A stretch of 10,827 nucleotides of DNA from Candidatus Helarchaeota archaeon (GTDB lineage Archaea > Asgardarchaeota > Lokiarchaeia > Helarchaeales > JABXJV01). The number at the start of each line of letters is the position of its first letter. Within the stretch, counting starts at the first letter, position 1. The notes beneath the pieces were generated by a model. It was not told the origin of the DNA. It did no database searches and was given only the letters and a program-made list of their open reading frames with translations. The translations under genes and the position numbers were made by a program. This document shows positions 5,444 through 10,827 of this stretch, one piece after another. The stretch covers positions 1 through 10,827 of the forward strand of contig JABXJV010000078.1 of NCBI GenBank assembly GCA_013375355.1, written 5' to 3'.

Positions 5444-5695
5444 TAACTCTAAAACCTTAATACCCATACGTACAATTCCCACCCACCCATTCTTGAGGAA
5501 TTAAAAAATTTTTTTTACAGGGCTAAGCTAAAAATCCAATTTTACTATGGGTAATCAATCAAATTAAGCTATCTCTTATTCCTGGAATGAAAGTTGAATC
5601 TAAGTTTGTTAAATTACTCTTTGAGTATCGGTTTTATATAGAAACCCGACATTATGAGAGTAATTTTACAAACGAAAGATTCTTAGCCCTGTAAA
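5444..5695 (+). ncRNA. Candidate structured RNA element, copy 2
   Basis: Same architecture as the element at 4076-4335. P1 is TACCCATA (5461-5468) with TATGGGTA (5546-5553). P2 is AATTCC (5474-5479) with GGAATT (5497-5502), shifted one base from copy 1 but still paired. P3 is 5573-5581 with 5585-5593. P4 has a 10-bp outer part, AAATTACTCT (5611-5620) with AGAGTAATTT (5657-5666), around a less perfect inner part. The long-range helix is a perfect 14-bp pair, TTTACAGGGCTAAG (5514-5527) with CTTAGCCCTGTAAA (5682-5695). Its sequence is unrelated to that of copy 1, but the right arm starts 20 nt after the last P4-equivalent base, against 22 nt in copy 1. The first 36 nt and the segment around P3 are nearly identical between copies. 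No TATA box is obvious just upstream. Confidence 0.55.
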
Positions 5696-5779
5696 TTTAA
5701 ATTTTTAATTATTGTCGGTTGTCAAAATTTTAGAATTTAACTTATAAGAATCAAATAATAAAGACTGCAATAATGTGAA

Positions 5780-5788
5780 TTTATATAA
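5780..5788 (+). promoter_or_regulatory. TATA box of the gene at 5820
   Basis: TTTATATAA is a strong archaeal TATA match. Its centre is 27 nt before 5811 and 36 nt before ATG 5820, predicting a transcript with a leader of about nine bases or none. Confidence 0.55.
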
Positions 5789-5819
5789 ACAATAACTTTT
5801 AAAAAATTATTTGATAAAT

Positions 5820-6158
5820 ATGAAACCACTGTCGATAGTTTTACTTATCTTTTTATTTATAGCAATTAGTACTCTTTTATTTTATTTTCCTTTTTATATT
5901 ACAATTTTAAAAATTAAATTTAGTCCAGGTGAATTTAGTCAAATATTTTTCAATACTTTAATCCCCTTAATTTCTGTTTTAATTGCTCTTTTTGTTGTAT
6001 TTTATCAAAGAGATATTCAAAAAGAAAAAGACAAAGAGATTGTACAAGAAGAAAATAGAAAAAAAGAAATTGAAGATAATGAAAAGCGTAAACTTGCTTG
6101 TCTGATTTTATTAGAAGAATTTGAAAAAAATGAAATAAAAATAGAGGAAATATTATAA
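5820..6158 (+). CDS. Two-TM protein with cytoplasmic coiled coil, possibly truncated
   Basis: 112 aa from ATG 5820 (115 aa from TTG 5811). ATG is preferred because MKPLSIVLLIFLF gives a natural first membrane segment and the TATA box predicts a very short leader. Segments at about residues 3-27 and 42-63 span the membrane. Residues 64-112 (YQRDIQKEKDKEIVQEENRKKEIEDNEKRK...) form a charged helix that would lie in the cytoplasm. This plan, two helices, a charged coil and then LLEEFEKN, recurs in longer archaeal and bacterial proteins that carry a C-terminal domain. Here the frame stops early, and a coding-looking segment follows in another frame (6181-6291). It may therefore be frameshifted. 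Function unknown. Confidence 0.6.
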   Translation: MKPLSIVLLIFLFIAISTLLFYFPFYITILKIKFSPGEFSQIFFNTLIPLISVLIALFVVFYQRDIQKEKDKEIVQEENRKKEIEDNEKRKLACLILLEEFEKNEIKIEEIL

Positions 6159-6180
6159 TAAAAAGGTACATGTCAATCAA

Positions 6181-6291
6181 ATGAGAGTAAGCAAAATTTG
6201 GCAAAAGAAATTATGGAATTTACCGGAGTTAGAGGATATAAGGGAATTTTTCTTAAATAAAGAAAATTTTGAATTTAAATACTCTAATTAA
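6181..6291 (+). CDS. 36-aa ORF, separate small gene or frameshifted tail of 5820
   Basis: ATG 6181 to TAA 6289-6291 encodes a peptide with protein-like composition (MRVSKIWQKKLWNLPELEDI...FEFKYSN), ending just before a T9 run. The frame is open from about 6145, so it overlaps the end of the 5820 gene in a different frame, and one indel could join the two. AAAAGG at 6161-6166 is 14 nt before the ATG, too far for a good ribosome binding site. Confidence 0.35.
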   Translation: MRVSKIWQKKLWNLPELEDIREFFLNKENFEFKYSN

Positions 6292-6293
6292 TA

Positions 6294-6302
6294 TTTTTTT
6301 TT
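6294..6302 (+). terminator. T9 run after 5820-6291
   Basis: Nine T residues begin 3 nt after the stop of the 36-aa ORF. This placement suggests the transcript includes that ORF. Confidence 0.55.
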
Positions 6303-6349
6303 AATTAAAATTAATCTATTTTTTTTGAAAATTTTTTAATGATTCTAAT

Positions 6350-6383
6350 AAAGTTCAATGTTAAACTTTAAGAGAACTTTAAG
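6350..6383 (+). repeat. AACTTTAAG tandem pair plus AAAGTTC/GAACTTT inverted repeat
   Basis: AACTTTAAG occurs at 6364-6372 and 6375-6383, an 11-bp period or one helical turn. AAAGTTC (6350-6356) is the exact complement of GAACTTT (6374-6380). They lie about 150 nt upstream of the ribbon-helix-helix gene. Members of that family commonly bind paired sites one turn apart, so this is a candidate operator. Confidence 0.4.
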
Positions 6384-6476
6384 CTTGTATCTTTTAGAAT
6401 TTTGATTGAAATTGGAAAATCTTTTATGTCGATACATGTACTATGCCGATATTACTTACAATAATATAAGAAAAAG

Positions 6477-6493
6477 TCTGTCAGTAATACAGA
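6477..6493 (+). promoter_or_regulatory. TCTGT-n7-ACAGA inverted repeat, candidate operator
   Basis: TCTGT (6477-6481) and ACAGA (6489-6493) form a symmetric site just downstream of a TATA-like ATAATATAAG (6461-6470) and 38 nt before the ribbon-helix-helix start. An operator for autoregulation is possible. A TACATGTA palindrome lies further up (6434-6441). Confidence 0.35.
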
Positions 6494-6530
6494 ATTAAGA
6501 TAATAATGCAATTAGAAAAAGGCGATATGA

Positions 6531-6677
6531 ATGAAATTGGTCACTTTACATTTGCCAGATTTATATATTCAAGACCTCGAAAAATTAGTTCAGCAAAAGA
6601 GATATCCGAACCGTAGTGAAGCTATTAGAGTAGCAGTGAGAGATTTATTAAAGAGTGAAGCTTGGAATACTGGGTAA
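6531..6677 (+). CDS. Ribbon-helix-helix (CopG/CdrS-type) transcriptional regulator
   Basis: A 48-aa protein consisting of just the ribbon-helix-helix DNA-binding fold. The strand KLVTLHLP (2-9) inserts in the major groove of a dimer. Helix 1 is DLYIQDLEKLVQQ (10-22), and the turn and helix 2 carry the family signature PNRSEAIRVAVRDLLKSE (26-43). It resembles the short stand-alone archaeal regulators such as CdrS rather than NikR, since there is no metal-binding ACT domain. ATG 6531 follows an in-frame TGA (6528), so the start is fixed; AAAAGG (6517-6522) is 8 nt upstream. It is monocistronic, ended by a T7 run. It may regulate itself through the repeats upstream, and perhaps the fwd genes 230 nt downstream, which is inference from position. 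No ftsZ is in the window. Confidence 0.85.
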   Translation: MKLVTLHLPDLYIQDLEKLVQQKRYPNRSEAIRVAVRDLLKSEAWNTG

Positions 6678-6692
6678 TAATAACATTCCTTA

Positions 6693-6699
6693 TTTTTTT
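6693..6699 (+). terminator. T7 terminator of the ribbon-helix-helix gene
   Basis: Seven T residues start 16 nt after the stop. The remaining intergenic DNA to 6909 is very AT-rich and holds no gene I can support. Confidence 0.5.
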
Positions 6700-6909
6700 A
6701 ATCAATTAAAGCAGCATTAAAGAATAAAAAAAGAGGTCTGGTAAGTAATGAGATGACTTCATATTCCATATTCTTATTTAAAGATTAGAAAATGAGAAAT
6801 TTTTATTATAATAAAATGAATGATAATTACATCCAATAAAAATAATTATATAATTATTTGAAATTGTTTTATTGAGTCAAATTTTATTATTTTAATAAAA
6901 ACTAATTAC

Positions 6910-7173
6910 GTGATTGACGTGTCGGAGACAGAAATAATCCGCATTTATAAACCAACTATTTTAATTCGGAAATGTACTGGATGTGGAGATTGTTATACAG
7001 CTTGTCCTATTAATGCGCAATTAATTGAAAAAGGTGAAACGGATCTTTTAATTGTAATAAAAAATGGACATGCAGTCATCGAAAATCCCGATCTTTGCGA
7101 TGGTTGTGGAGTTTGTTTAGAAGCTTGCTCCCAGGATGCAATCCAAATTGAAATAAAGGAGGAGAAGGAATGA
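6910..7173 (+). CDS. fwdG: Formylmethanofuran dehydrogenase subunit G-like ferredoxin
   Basis: An 87-aa dicluster ferredoxin. Clusters are at C22-C25-C28-C32-P (CTGCGDCYTACP) and C63-C66-C69-C73 (CDGCGVCLEACS). Between them is the FwdG-type insert KGETDLLIVIKNGHAVIENPDL, which matches the layout of methanogen FwdG (KGPTDD...NIKNPDLCGKCG). In the Fwd/Fmd complex this subunit relays electrons between the Mo/W catalytic core and the polyferredoxin FwdF. GTG 6910 has no ribosome binding site, but TTTATTAT (6883-6890) lies about 24 nt upstream, suggesting a leaderless transcript; GTG 6919 is another possible start. Its stop overlaps fwdF by 4 nt. The catalytic subunits FwdABCD are not here, so it could also serve another oxidoreductase. 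Confidence 0.8.
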   Translation: MIDVSETEIIRIYKPTILIRKCTGCGDCYTACPINAQLIEKGETDLLIVIKNGHAVIENPDLCDGCGVCLEACSQDAIQIEIKEEKE

Positions 7174-7856
7174 GTGTCCCTAAATTAACCCGAACTATTG
7201 ACGAAGATGAACAAAAAGTAAAACTTAGATTATTAACAATGAGTATAGAGCTTATCCATGATTTAAATCAATGTACTGGTTGTAATACTTGTAGAATTGT
7301 ATGCCCAAAGGATGCAATTTTTCGTGGACCGGTAGGTGCCTATTCGAGGCAACAAACAAAAGTTCCTTCGGTAATATTTGATAAAGAAAAATGTTCACTT
7401 TGTGGAACTTGTGATCATATGTGTCCATTTGGTGCACTTTCGCTTAAAATAGATGGTGAAAAAAAACTGCAATTAGTTGATGAAAAGGCCCTTCCAAAGT
7501 TAGAGATGGAACTGGTTGAACTTAAAGAGGAAGGAAGGAAAGCAAAATCTTATTTTGAAGGTGAAATTGAATTTAAAACTGAGAATTGCCCTGGTGGATG
7601 TAGTACTTGTTATGTAGTCTGTCCCACGGAAGCAATCACAATTCCAAAAGCTGAAAAAGGATGGGAGAAAGCTCAAAAAGTCGAGGTGGACAAGGATAAA
7701 TGTATATATTGTGGAGCATGTGTGCATGCTTGTCCAGGTGAAGGAGCTATTGAAATGAAACGAACTAATGTTAAATGTTCGGGGGAATTTACTGAACCAT
7801 TCTGGCCAGATATCGTAGAAAAATTAAAAAAACCTTTAAAATCCCCATTTAAATGA
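7170..7856 (+). CDS. fwdF: FwdF-like polyferredoxin, short form with four 4Fe-4S clusters
   Basis: A 228-aa polyferredoxin with four cluster sets: C35-C38-C41-C45, C75-C78-C81-C85, C140-x3-C144-x2-C147-x3-C151 (CPGGCSTC variant) and C178-C181-C184-C188. The pattern LLTMSIELIHDLNQCTGC, RGPVGA, CSLCGTCDHMCPFGAL and GEFTEPFWPDIVEKLKK is that of FwdF/FmdF, the electron wire of formylmethanofuran dehydrogenase. Methanogen FwdF is around 350 aa with eight clusters. This protein ends cleanly just after the point where the second four-cluster half would begin. The start ATG 7170 overlaps the fwdG stop (ATGA) and has AGGAGG 6 nt upstream. It converges with mtd, 21 nt away. It may be a genuine short subfamily or a C-terminally deleted gene; nothing of the second half remains downstream. 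Confidence 0.8.
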   Translation: MSVPKLTRTIDEDEQKVKLRLLTMSIELIHDLNQCTGCNTCRIVCPKDAIFRGPVGAYSRQQTKVPSVIFDKEKCSLCGTCDHMCPFGALSLKIDGEKKLQLVDEKALPKLEMELVELKEEGRKAKSYFEGEIEFKTENCPGGCSTCYVVCPTEAITIPKAEKGWEKAQKVEVDKDKCIYCGACVHACPGEGAIEMKRTNVKCSGEFTEPFWPDIVEKLKKPLKSPFK

Positions 7857-7861
7857 AAATT

Positions 7862-7869
7862 AAAAAAAA
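7862..7869 (-). terminator. T8 terminator of mtd (minus strand)
   Basis: Eight A residues on the plus strand, T8 in the mtd transcript, begin 8 nt after the mtd stop. For the converging fwdF the nearest plus-strand T-run (7904-7909) is inside the mtd 3' end, so the fwd transcript probably runs into mtd antisense. Confidence 0.6.
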
Positions 7870-7877
7870 TTAAATGA

Positions 7878-8714
7878 TTAGACTGGTTTCGCCAGAAATT
7901 CTCTTTTTTCCAAAAGTTTACCATCTTTAGCGTGTGGTCTTCTGAGCACTGAATCGTTTGCTTTTTCAATTTCTCGAGCTTCATCTGCTAATTTTGCAGC
8001 CATCCTCATCAATTCATGAGCTGAACCTACAACTGGTAAGTAATTTTCTCTTCCTTTTACCATGAAACATCCTTCAACGCTAATGCCTGACACTCTCTCA
8101 GCTGCATCTAAAGCAGCAGAAGCCTTGCATTTGGCATATTGATTTGAAAATCGTGCAGCTTTCAACGCCTTATTCCGGTTAATTACTATCTGTGGCAGTT
8201 CGGGTTTAGAGCCTGCCTTCAATTGATCAATTACTTTATCTACTATGTCTACAATTAAATTAACGACACCACAAATTGCTAATACTCTCAAAACATCCGA
8301 ATTATAGAGACACATTTCTACAGGATCTAGGAATGGTCTCTTAGCTCCTATCATTGAATCGGGTTTTATGATAAAATATCCCATACCTCTTCCAGCGATT
8401 TCCTCTTTTACCTCCTTGGCTTTTTTTCCAGGATGATCAGAAAAGTAAATTGCAGGAATTCCGGCAGTTTGAATCATATCTCTTGATTTTTTTGGTCCTG
8501 GTAACGAAGTATTTGGACTTGTAAACATTATCAAGTCTGGTTTGATGTCCAGCATGAGCTTTGTGGCCTCTTCGCAGTGTTCTGGGGTCAGTTTCGGTCC
8601 TGATCCGACCACTCTAAACGTAATATCTTCTCTTTCTGCTATTTCGTCGAATAAAAGATCGAGAACTGGTGAAATACCAATATTTCCACATTTAATTACG
8701 CCAATTTTTACCAT
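7878..8714 (-). CDS. mtd: F420-dependent methylene-tetrahydromethanopterin dehydrogenase
   Basis: 278 aa, the normal length for Mtd, which reversibly converts methenyl- to methylene-tetrahydromethanopterin using reduced coenzyme F420 in the cytoplasm. Family hallmarks are the N-terminal KIGVIKCGNIGISP (3-16), the SPNTSLPGP loop (66-74), YFSDHPGKK (90-98) and RPFLDPVEMCLYN (126-138), followed by the helical C-terminal half. ATG 8714 is preceded by TAGGTGT (minus strand, 8721-8727). A TATA-like TTTTTAATAA at 8756-8765 predicts a leader of about 20 nt, so it has its own promoter downstream of the dehydrogenase gene. It places the organism among those with the tetrahydromethanopterin C1 branch, working in either direction with the formylmethanofuran system served by the adjacent ferredoxins. 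No key residue seems lost. Confidence 0.95.
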   Translation of the reverse strand: MVKIGVIKCGNIGISPVLDLLFDEIAEREDITFRVVGSGPKLTPEHCEEATKLMLDIKPDLIMFTSPNTSLPGPKKSRDMIQTAGIPAIYFSDHPGKKAKEVKEEIAGRGMGYFIIKPDSMIGAKRPFLDPVEMCLYNSDVLRVLAICGVVNLIVDIVDKVIDQLKAGSKPELPQIVINRNKALKAARFSNQYAKCKASAALDAAERVSGISVEGCFMVKGRENYLPVVGSAHELMRMAAKLADEAREIEKANDSVLRRPHAKDGKLLEKREFLAKPV

Positions 8715-8755
8715 TTTTTTACACCTACGTTAATGATAAAAAATCCTCAAATTTC

Positions 8756-8765
8756 TTATTAAAAA
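8756..8765 (-). promoter_or_regulatory. Candidate TATA box of mtd
   Basis: Minus-strand TTTTTAATAA is centred about 47 nt before the mtd ATG, giving a start site near 8734 and a leader that just includes the TAGGTGT ribosome binding site. Confidence 0.4.
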
Positions 8766-8775
8766 TTTTGATTTT

Positions 8776-8790
8776 AAAAAAAGTAAAAAA
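8776..8790 (-). terminator. T-rich terminator of the iron alcohol dehydrogenase gene
   Basis: On the minus strand T6, AC, T7 follow the dehydrogenase stop by about 28 nt, after a small AAAAC/GTTTT hairpin (8798-8810). This separates it from mtd. Confidence 0.5.
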
Positions 8791-8817
8791 TAGGAGGAAA
8801 ACTTCGTTTTAAGAGTT

Positions 8818-9996
8818 TTAAAAATCTACTGGGTTTCCATAATATGAATATTCAATCAATTTTTTTAATTCATCATCTGTTGCTTTCCGTGGACAAGTTC
8901 TAGTTGAGAGATCAGTAAGTGTAAACTGTAAAACTTTTTCAGATTTATTTTTAAATTCGTCTTCTTTAATTCCTAATTCCTTGAAACTATGAGGAACATC
9001 TAAACTTGTTAATAATTTCCTAACATTATTTGCTAATATATCAGTGGCATTTTTACCATTTTTTAATTGCAGGAAATTTACGACCTCTTGAAAATTCTTT
9101 CTAGATGTAGAATCTAAGTAGTTTATAGTGTATGGAAGTAAAATACTCACACAAAATCCATGTTGGATATTAAACACAGCTCCAATGCTATGACCTATTC
9201 CATGTGCCAGTCCTCCAGATGAATTACCAAAACCTAGACCAGCTATTGTAGCAGCATAATGCACTTTTTCTCTTGCTGTTTTATCAGGAGTTTCTGATTT
9301 GCCACTTTGATAAGATTGTGGAAGCCATTTAAAAATCAATTGAATTGCTTTTAGACAGTGGCCATCTGAAAAATCGTTTTTTAATGGACTTACATACCCC
9401 TCGATCGCGTGAGTTAACGCATCAAGACCTGTGACAGCAGTTAATTTTGGAGGCATCGTTAATGTTAAGTTTGGATCTATTATTGCAATATTCGGTGTAA
9501 TTTCAAAATTTGCCAAAGTCATTTTATATTTTTTTTCCGTATTCGTTATGACACCAGCAAATGTAATTTCTGCCCCTGTGCCACTAGTTGTAGGAATCGT
9601 TACCAAGCTTGATTTTTTTCCCATTGGAATTCTTTTTAATGGACTTATTTCAATTAACTTGATTTCGGGATTCTCATACAAAGCCCAAACCATCTTTGCG
9701 ACATCCATTGTACTCCCACCTCCTATTGCGATGATCCAATCAGGTTTAAATTCTTGTGCAATTTCAGCTCCTTTTAATACTGTAGTATCACTGGGATCAG
9801 GCTCTACTTCATCAAATATTTTATATTCCATAGGCTTTTTTGATTTTTTCAATTGCTTTGCTATTTTATCAATAAAACCTAAACCAACTATTATTTTATC
9901 AGTTATAATAAGAGCTCTATTCCCTCTGAGATATCTCAATTGTTTTATTTTTCCGAAGCCATAGAATATTTTTGGGCTGAGAAATGATTGTGACAA
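8818..9996 (-). CDS. Iron-containing (group III) alcohol dehydrogenase
   Basis: 392 aa, full length for this family of NAD(P)-dependent alcohol/aldehyde oxidoreductases. The N-terminal Rossmann-like domain carries the cofactor motif GGGSTMDVAK (92-101) and TTSGTGAE (136-143). The C-terminal helical domain carries metal ligands D192 and H196 (GLDALTHAIEG), H265 (GGLAHGIGHS) and H279 (QHG), all present, so it should bind Fe2+ or a similar ion. The start is TTG 9996, backed by AAGGTGAT (minus strand, 10001-10008) and a TATA box at 10040-10050. Substrate cannot be told from sequence; family members include butanol, lactaldehyde, 1,3-propanediol and methanol dehydrogenases. Its place beside mtd hints at an alcohol or aldehyde redox role in C1 or fermentative metabolism, but both genes have their own promoters and terminators. 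Confidence 0.92.
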   Translation of the reverse strand: MSQSFLSPKIFYGFGKIKQLRYLRGNRALIITDKIIVGLGFIDKIAKQLKKSKKPMEYKIFDEVEPDPSDTTVLKGAEIAQEFKPDWIIAIGGGSTMDVAKMVWALYENPEIKLIEISPLKRIPMGKKSSLVTIPTTSGTGAEITFAGVITNTEKKYKMTLANFEITPNIAIIDPNLTLTMPPKLTAVTGLDALTHAIEGYVSPLKNDFSDGHCLKAIQLIFKWLPQSYQSGKSETPDKTAREKVHYAATIAGLGFGNSSGGLAHGIGHSIGAVFNIQHGFCVSILLPYTINYLDSTSRKNFQEVVNFLQLKNGKNATDILANNVRKLLTSLDVPHSFKELGIKEDEFKNKSEKVLQFTLTDLSTRTCPRKATDDELKKLIEYSYYGNPVDF

Positions 9997-10039
9997 TTAT
10001 ATCACCTTATAATTAAAAATTGAAAATTTTGATGCTAGA

Positions 10040-10050
10040 AATTTATACTT
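10040..10050 (-). promoter_or_regulatory. TATA box of the iron alcohol dehydrogenase gene
   Basis: Minus-strand AAGTATAAATT with an A-rich element before it is 49 nt upstream of TTG 9996. The predicted start site near 10018 leaves a 22-nt leader that holds the GGTGAT site, which supports the TTG start. Confidence 0.5.
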
Positions 10051-10084
10051 TTTTAAACTAAAATAAAAAATTCTTTTTAATTAT

Positions 10085-10827
10085 CTAATTATCATAAAAT
10101 TTTTCAAGCGTTTTGGGGAGTTTTAATCTTTTTTTTGCAATTTCGCAATATTTTTTGGAAATATCAATACCTAAAAAGTTCCTACCTAATTTTTTTGCAA
10201 CAACTGTTGTTGTCCCAGCTCCATTAAAAGGATCCAAAATAATATCATTTTTATAACTAAAAAGCTTAAGTGCTCTTCTAACTAATTCCTCTGGAAACAT
10301 TGCTGGATGTCCATATTTTTTCATATTTCTTTCTGGTGCTATTGACCATTGAGCTACTACCCATTTTTTAAATTCATCGCCTGTAATGTCAATATTTTCT
10401 TTCTTTCCCTCCTTTTTCATCTCTCCTTTACAAAAAACCTCTAAATATTCCCAAGTATATTTCAAATAGGGATTTGAAGGGCTTTTCCAACTTCCCCAGG
10501 CAGTGTATTTACAATTATAATTATGCTTTTCCCATAAAATTTCTGCTTTCCAGATTAATTTATTCTTTATAAAAAAATTTGAGATAATATGGTGGCTAGG
10601 AATATAATCTGAATATAAAGGTTGGATGTTTACTATTATTCTGCCACCAAACTTAACCACTCTTATACATTCCTTAAAAATATCAAATAATTTTTTAAAA
10701 TATTTCTCCCAATCAATTCCATCTTCGGTAGTATCATAACCTAATCCAAAATTATAAGGTGGTGAAGTAAATACCAAATCTATACAATTATTTGGTAATT
10801 TTTTTAGAATTTCAAGACTATCTGCAC
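10085..10827 (-). CDS. DNA methyltransferase (N4-cytosine/N6-adenine), N-terminus beyond window
   Basis: The frame is open to the window edge (adding A-D-S-L-E-I-L-K-K-L-P-N-N-C-I-D-L before VFTSPPYN), so the TTG at 10777 is internal and the gene is cut at its 5' end; about 247 residues are visible. The order of motifs is catalytic motif IV (TSPPYN) first, then near the C-terminus motif I (DPFNGAGTT) with FLGIDIS for S-adenosylmethionine binding. This is the beta-class arrangement of the N4/N6 methylase family. SPPY rather than DPPY favours N4-cytosine. The motif spacing fits a short methylase that recognises a small site, often part of a restriction-modification pair, but no nuclease gene is in view; it might lie past 10827. 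A-runs at 10058-10070 provide a minus-strand terminator. Confidence 0.9.
   Translation of the reverse strand, partial: ADSLEILKKLPNNCIDLVFTSPPYNFGLGYDTTEDGIDWEKYFKKLFDIFKECIRVVKFGGRIIVNIQPLYSDYIPSHHIISNFFIKNKLIWKAEILWEKHNYNCKYTAWGSWKSPSNPYLKYTWEYLEVFCKGEMKKEGKKENIDITGDEFKKWVVAQWSIAPERNMKKYGHPAMFPEELVRRALKLFSYKNDIILDPFNGAGTTTVVAKKLGRNFLGIDISKKYCEIAKKRLKLPKTLEKFYDN

Noticed and set aside
4076..5695. Long terminal repeats of a composite transposon carrying the gene at 4616
   Set aside because: The copies are direct repeats without a transposase between them or visible target duplications; short ACTCT/AGAGT ends are also part of P4.
5950..6204. Open frame of 84 codons on the minus strand
   Set aside because: Antisense to the coiled-coil gene at 5820; its Phe/Leu-rich composition mirrors the Lys/Glu-rich coding strand.
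7252..7984. Three minus-strand frames (7252-7437, 7500-7727, 7673-7984)
   Set aside because: They are antisense to fwdF or overlap the mtd 3' end; the cysteine motifs and Mtd identity on the other frames are unambiguous.
8542..8733. Plus-strand frame of 63 codons
   Set aside because: Shadow of the mtd N-terminal region.
9431..9964. Plus-strand frame of 177 codons
   Set aside because: Antisense to the conserved N-terminal half of the iron alcohol dehydrogenase, which has all cofactor and metal motifs.

Overview
The window reads as an anaerobic archaeon with a very AT-rich genome. The evidence is an F420-dependent methylene-tetrahydromethanopterin dehydrogenase (mtd), FwdG/FwdF-type polyferredoxins of the formylmethanofuran dehydrogenase system, archaeal TATA boxes about 27 nt before putative starts, GGAGG/GGTGAT ribosome binding sites, T-run terminators and frequent TTG/GTG starts. 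No mcr gene is visible, so a methanogen cannot be distinguished from a non-methanogenic archaeon that uses the archaeal Wood-Ljungdahl branch. An Asgard-like lineage is possible, but this is a guess.

Layout. 1-720: a truncated small membrane protein gene and a FwdG-like dicluster ferredoxin, both on the minus strand, separated by a perfect (TTCCAG)6 microsatellite. 0.9-6.3 kb: an accessory region of lysine-rich, mostly unrecognised small genes, membrane proteins and unusually structured intergenic DNA. It holds a lone small gene, a translationally coupled acidic/basic pair (1515-2178), a two-gene operon of a membrane-anchored helical protein and a protein with a TIR/nucleoside-deoxyribosyltransferase-like C-terminal domain (2305-3972), a secreted or anchored glycoprotein-like protein (4616-5176), and a possibly truncated two-TM coiled-coil protein (5820-6158). 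6.5-10.8 kb: a core metabolic region with a 48-aa ribbon-helix-helix regulator, a fwdG-fwdF pair (fwdF is half length), mtd, an iron-type alcohol dehydrogenase, and a DNA methyltransferase that runs off the right edge.

The most interesting signal is a pair of related roughly 250-nt elements (4076-4335 and 5444-5695) on either side of the secreted-protein gene. Both can fold into the same four-helix, pseudoknotted RNA on the plus strand. One long-range helix has completely different sequence in the two copies yet remains complementary in each, at the same position. In copy 1 the wobble pairs are consistently G-U in the plus-strand sense. A separate 109-nt nested hairpin lies just after the first copy, and a 70-nt nested hairpin lies at 1336-1405. 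I recognise none of these as a known RNA family. A second point of interest is the membrane-protein plus TIR-like operon, a candidate defence or signalling module, whose first gene appears to start at an ATT codon.

The right-hand genes fit one theme: electron-transfer ferredoxins for CO2/formylmethanofuran chemistry, F420-linked C1 oxidation/reduction on tetrahydromethanopterin, and alcohol/aldehyde redox. The catalytic Fwd subunits are not in this window.
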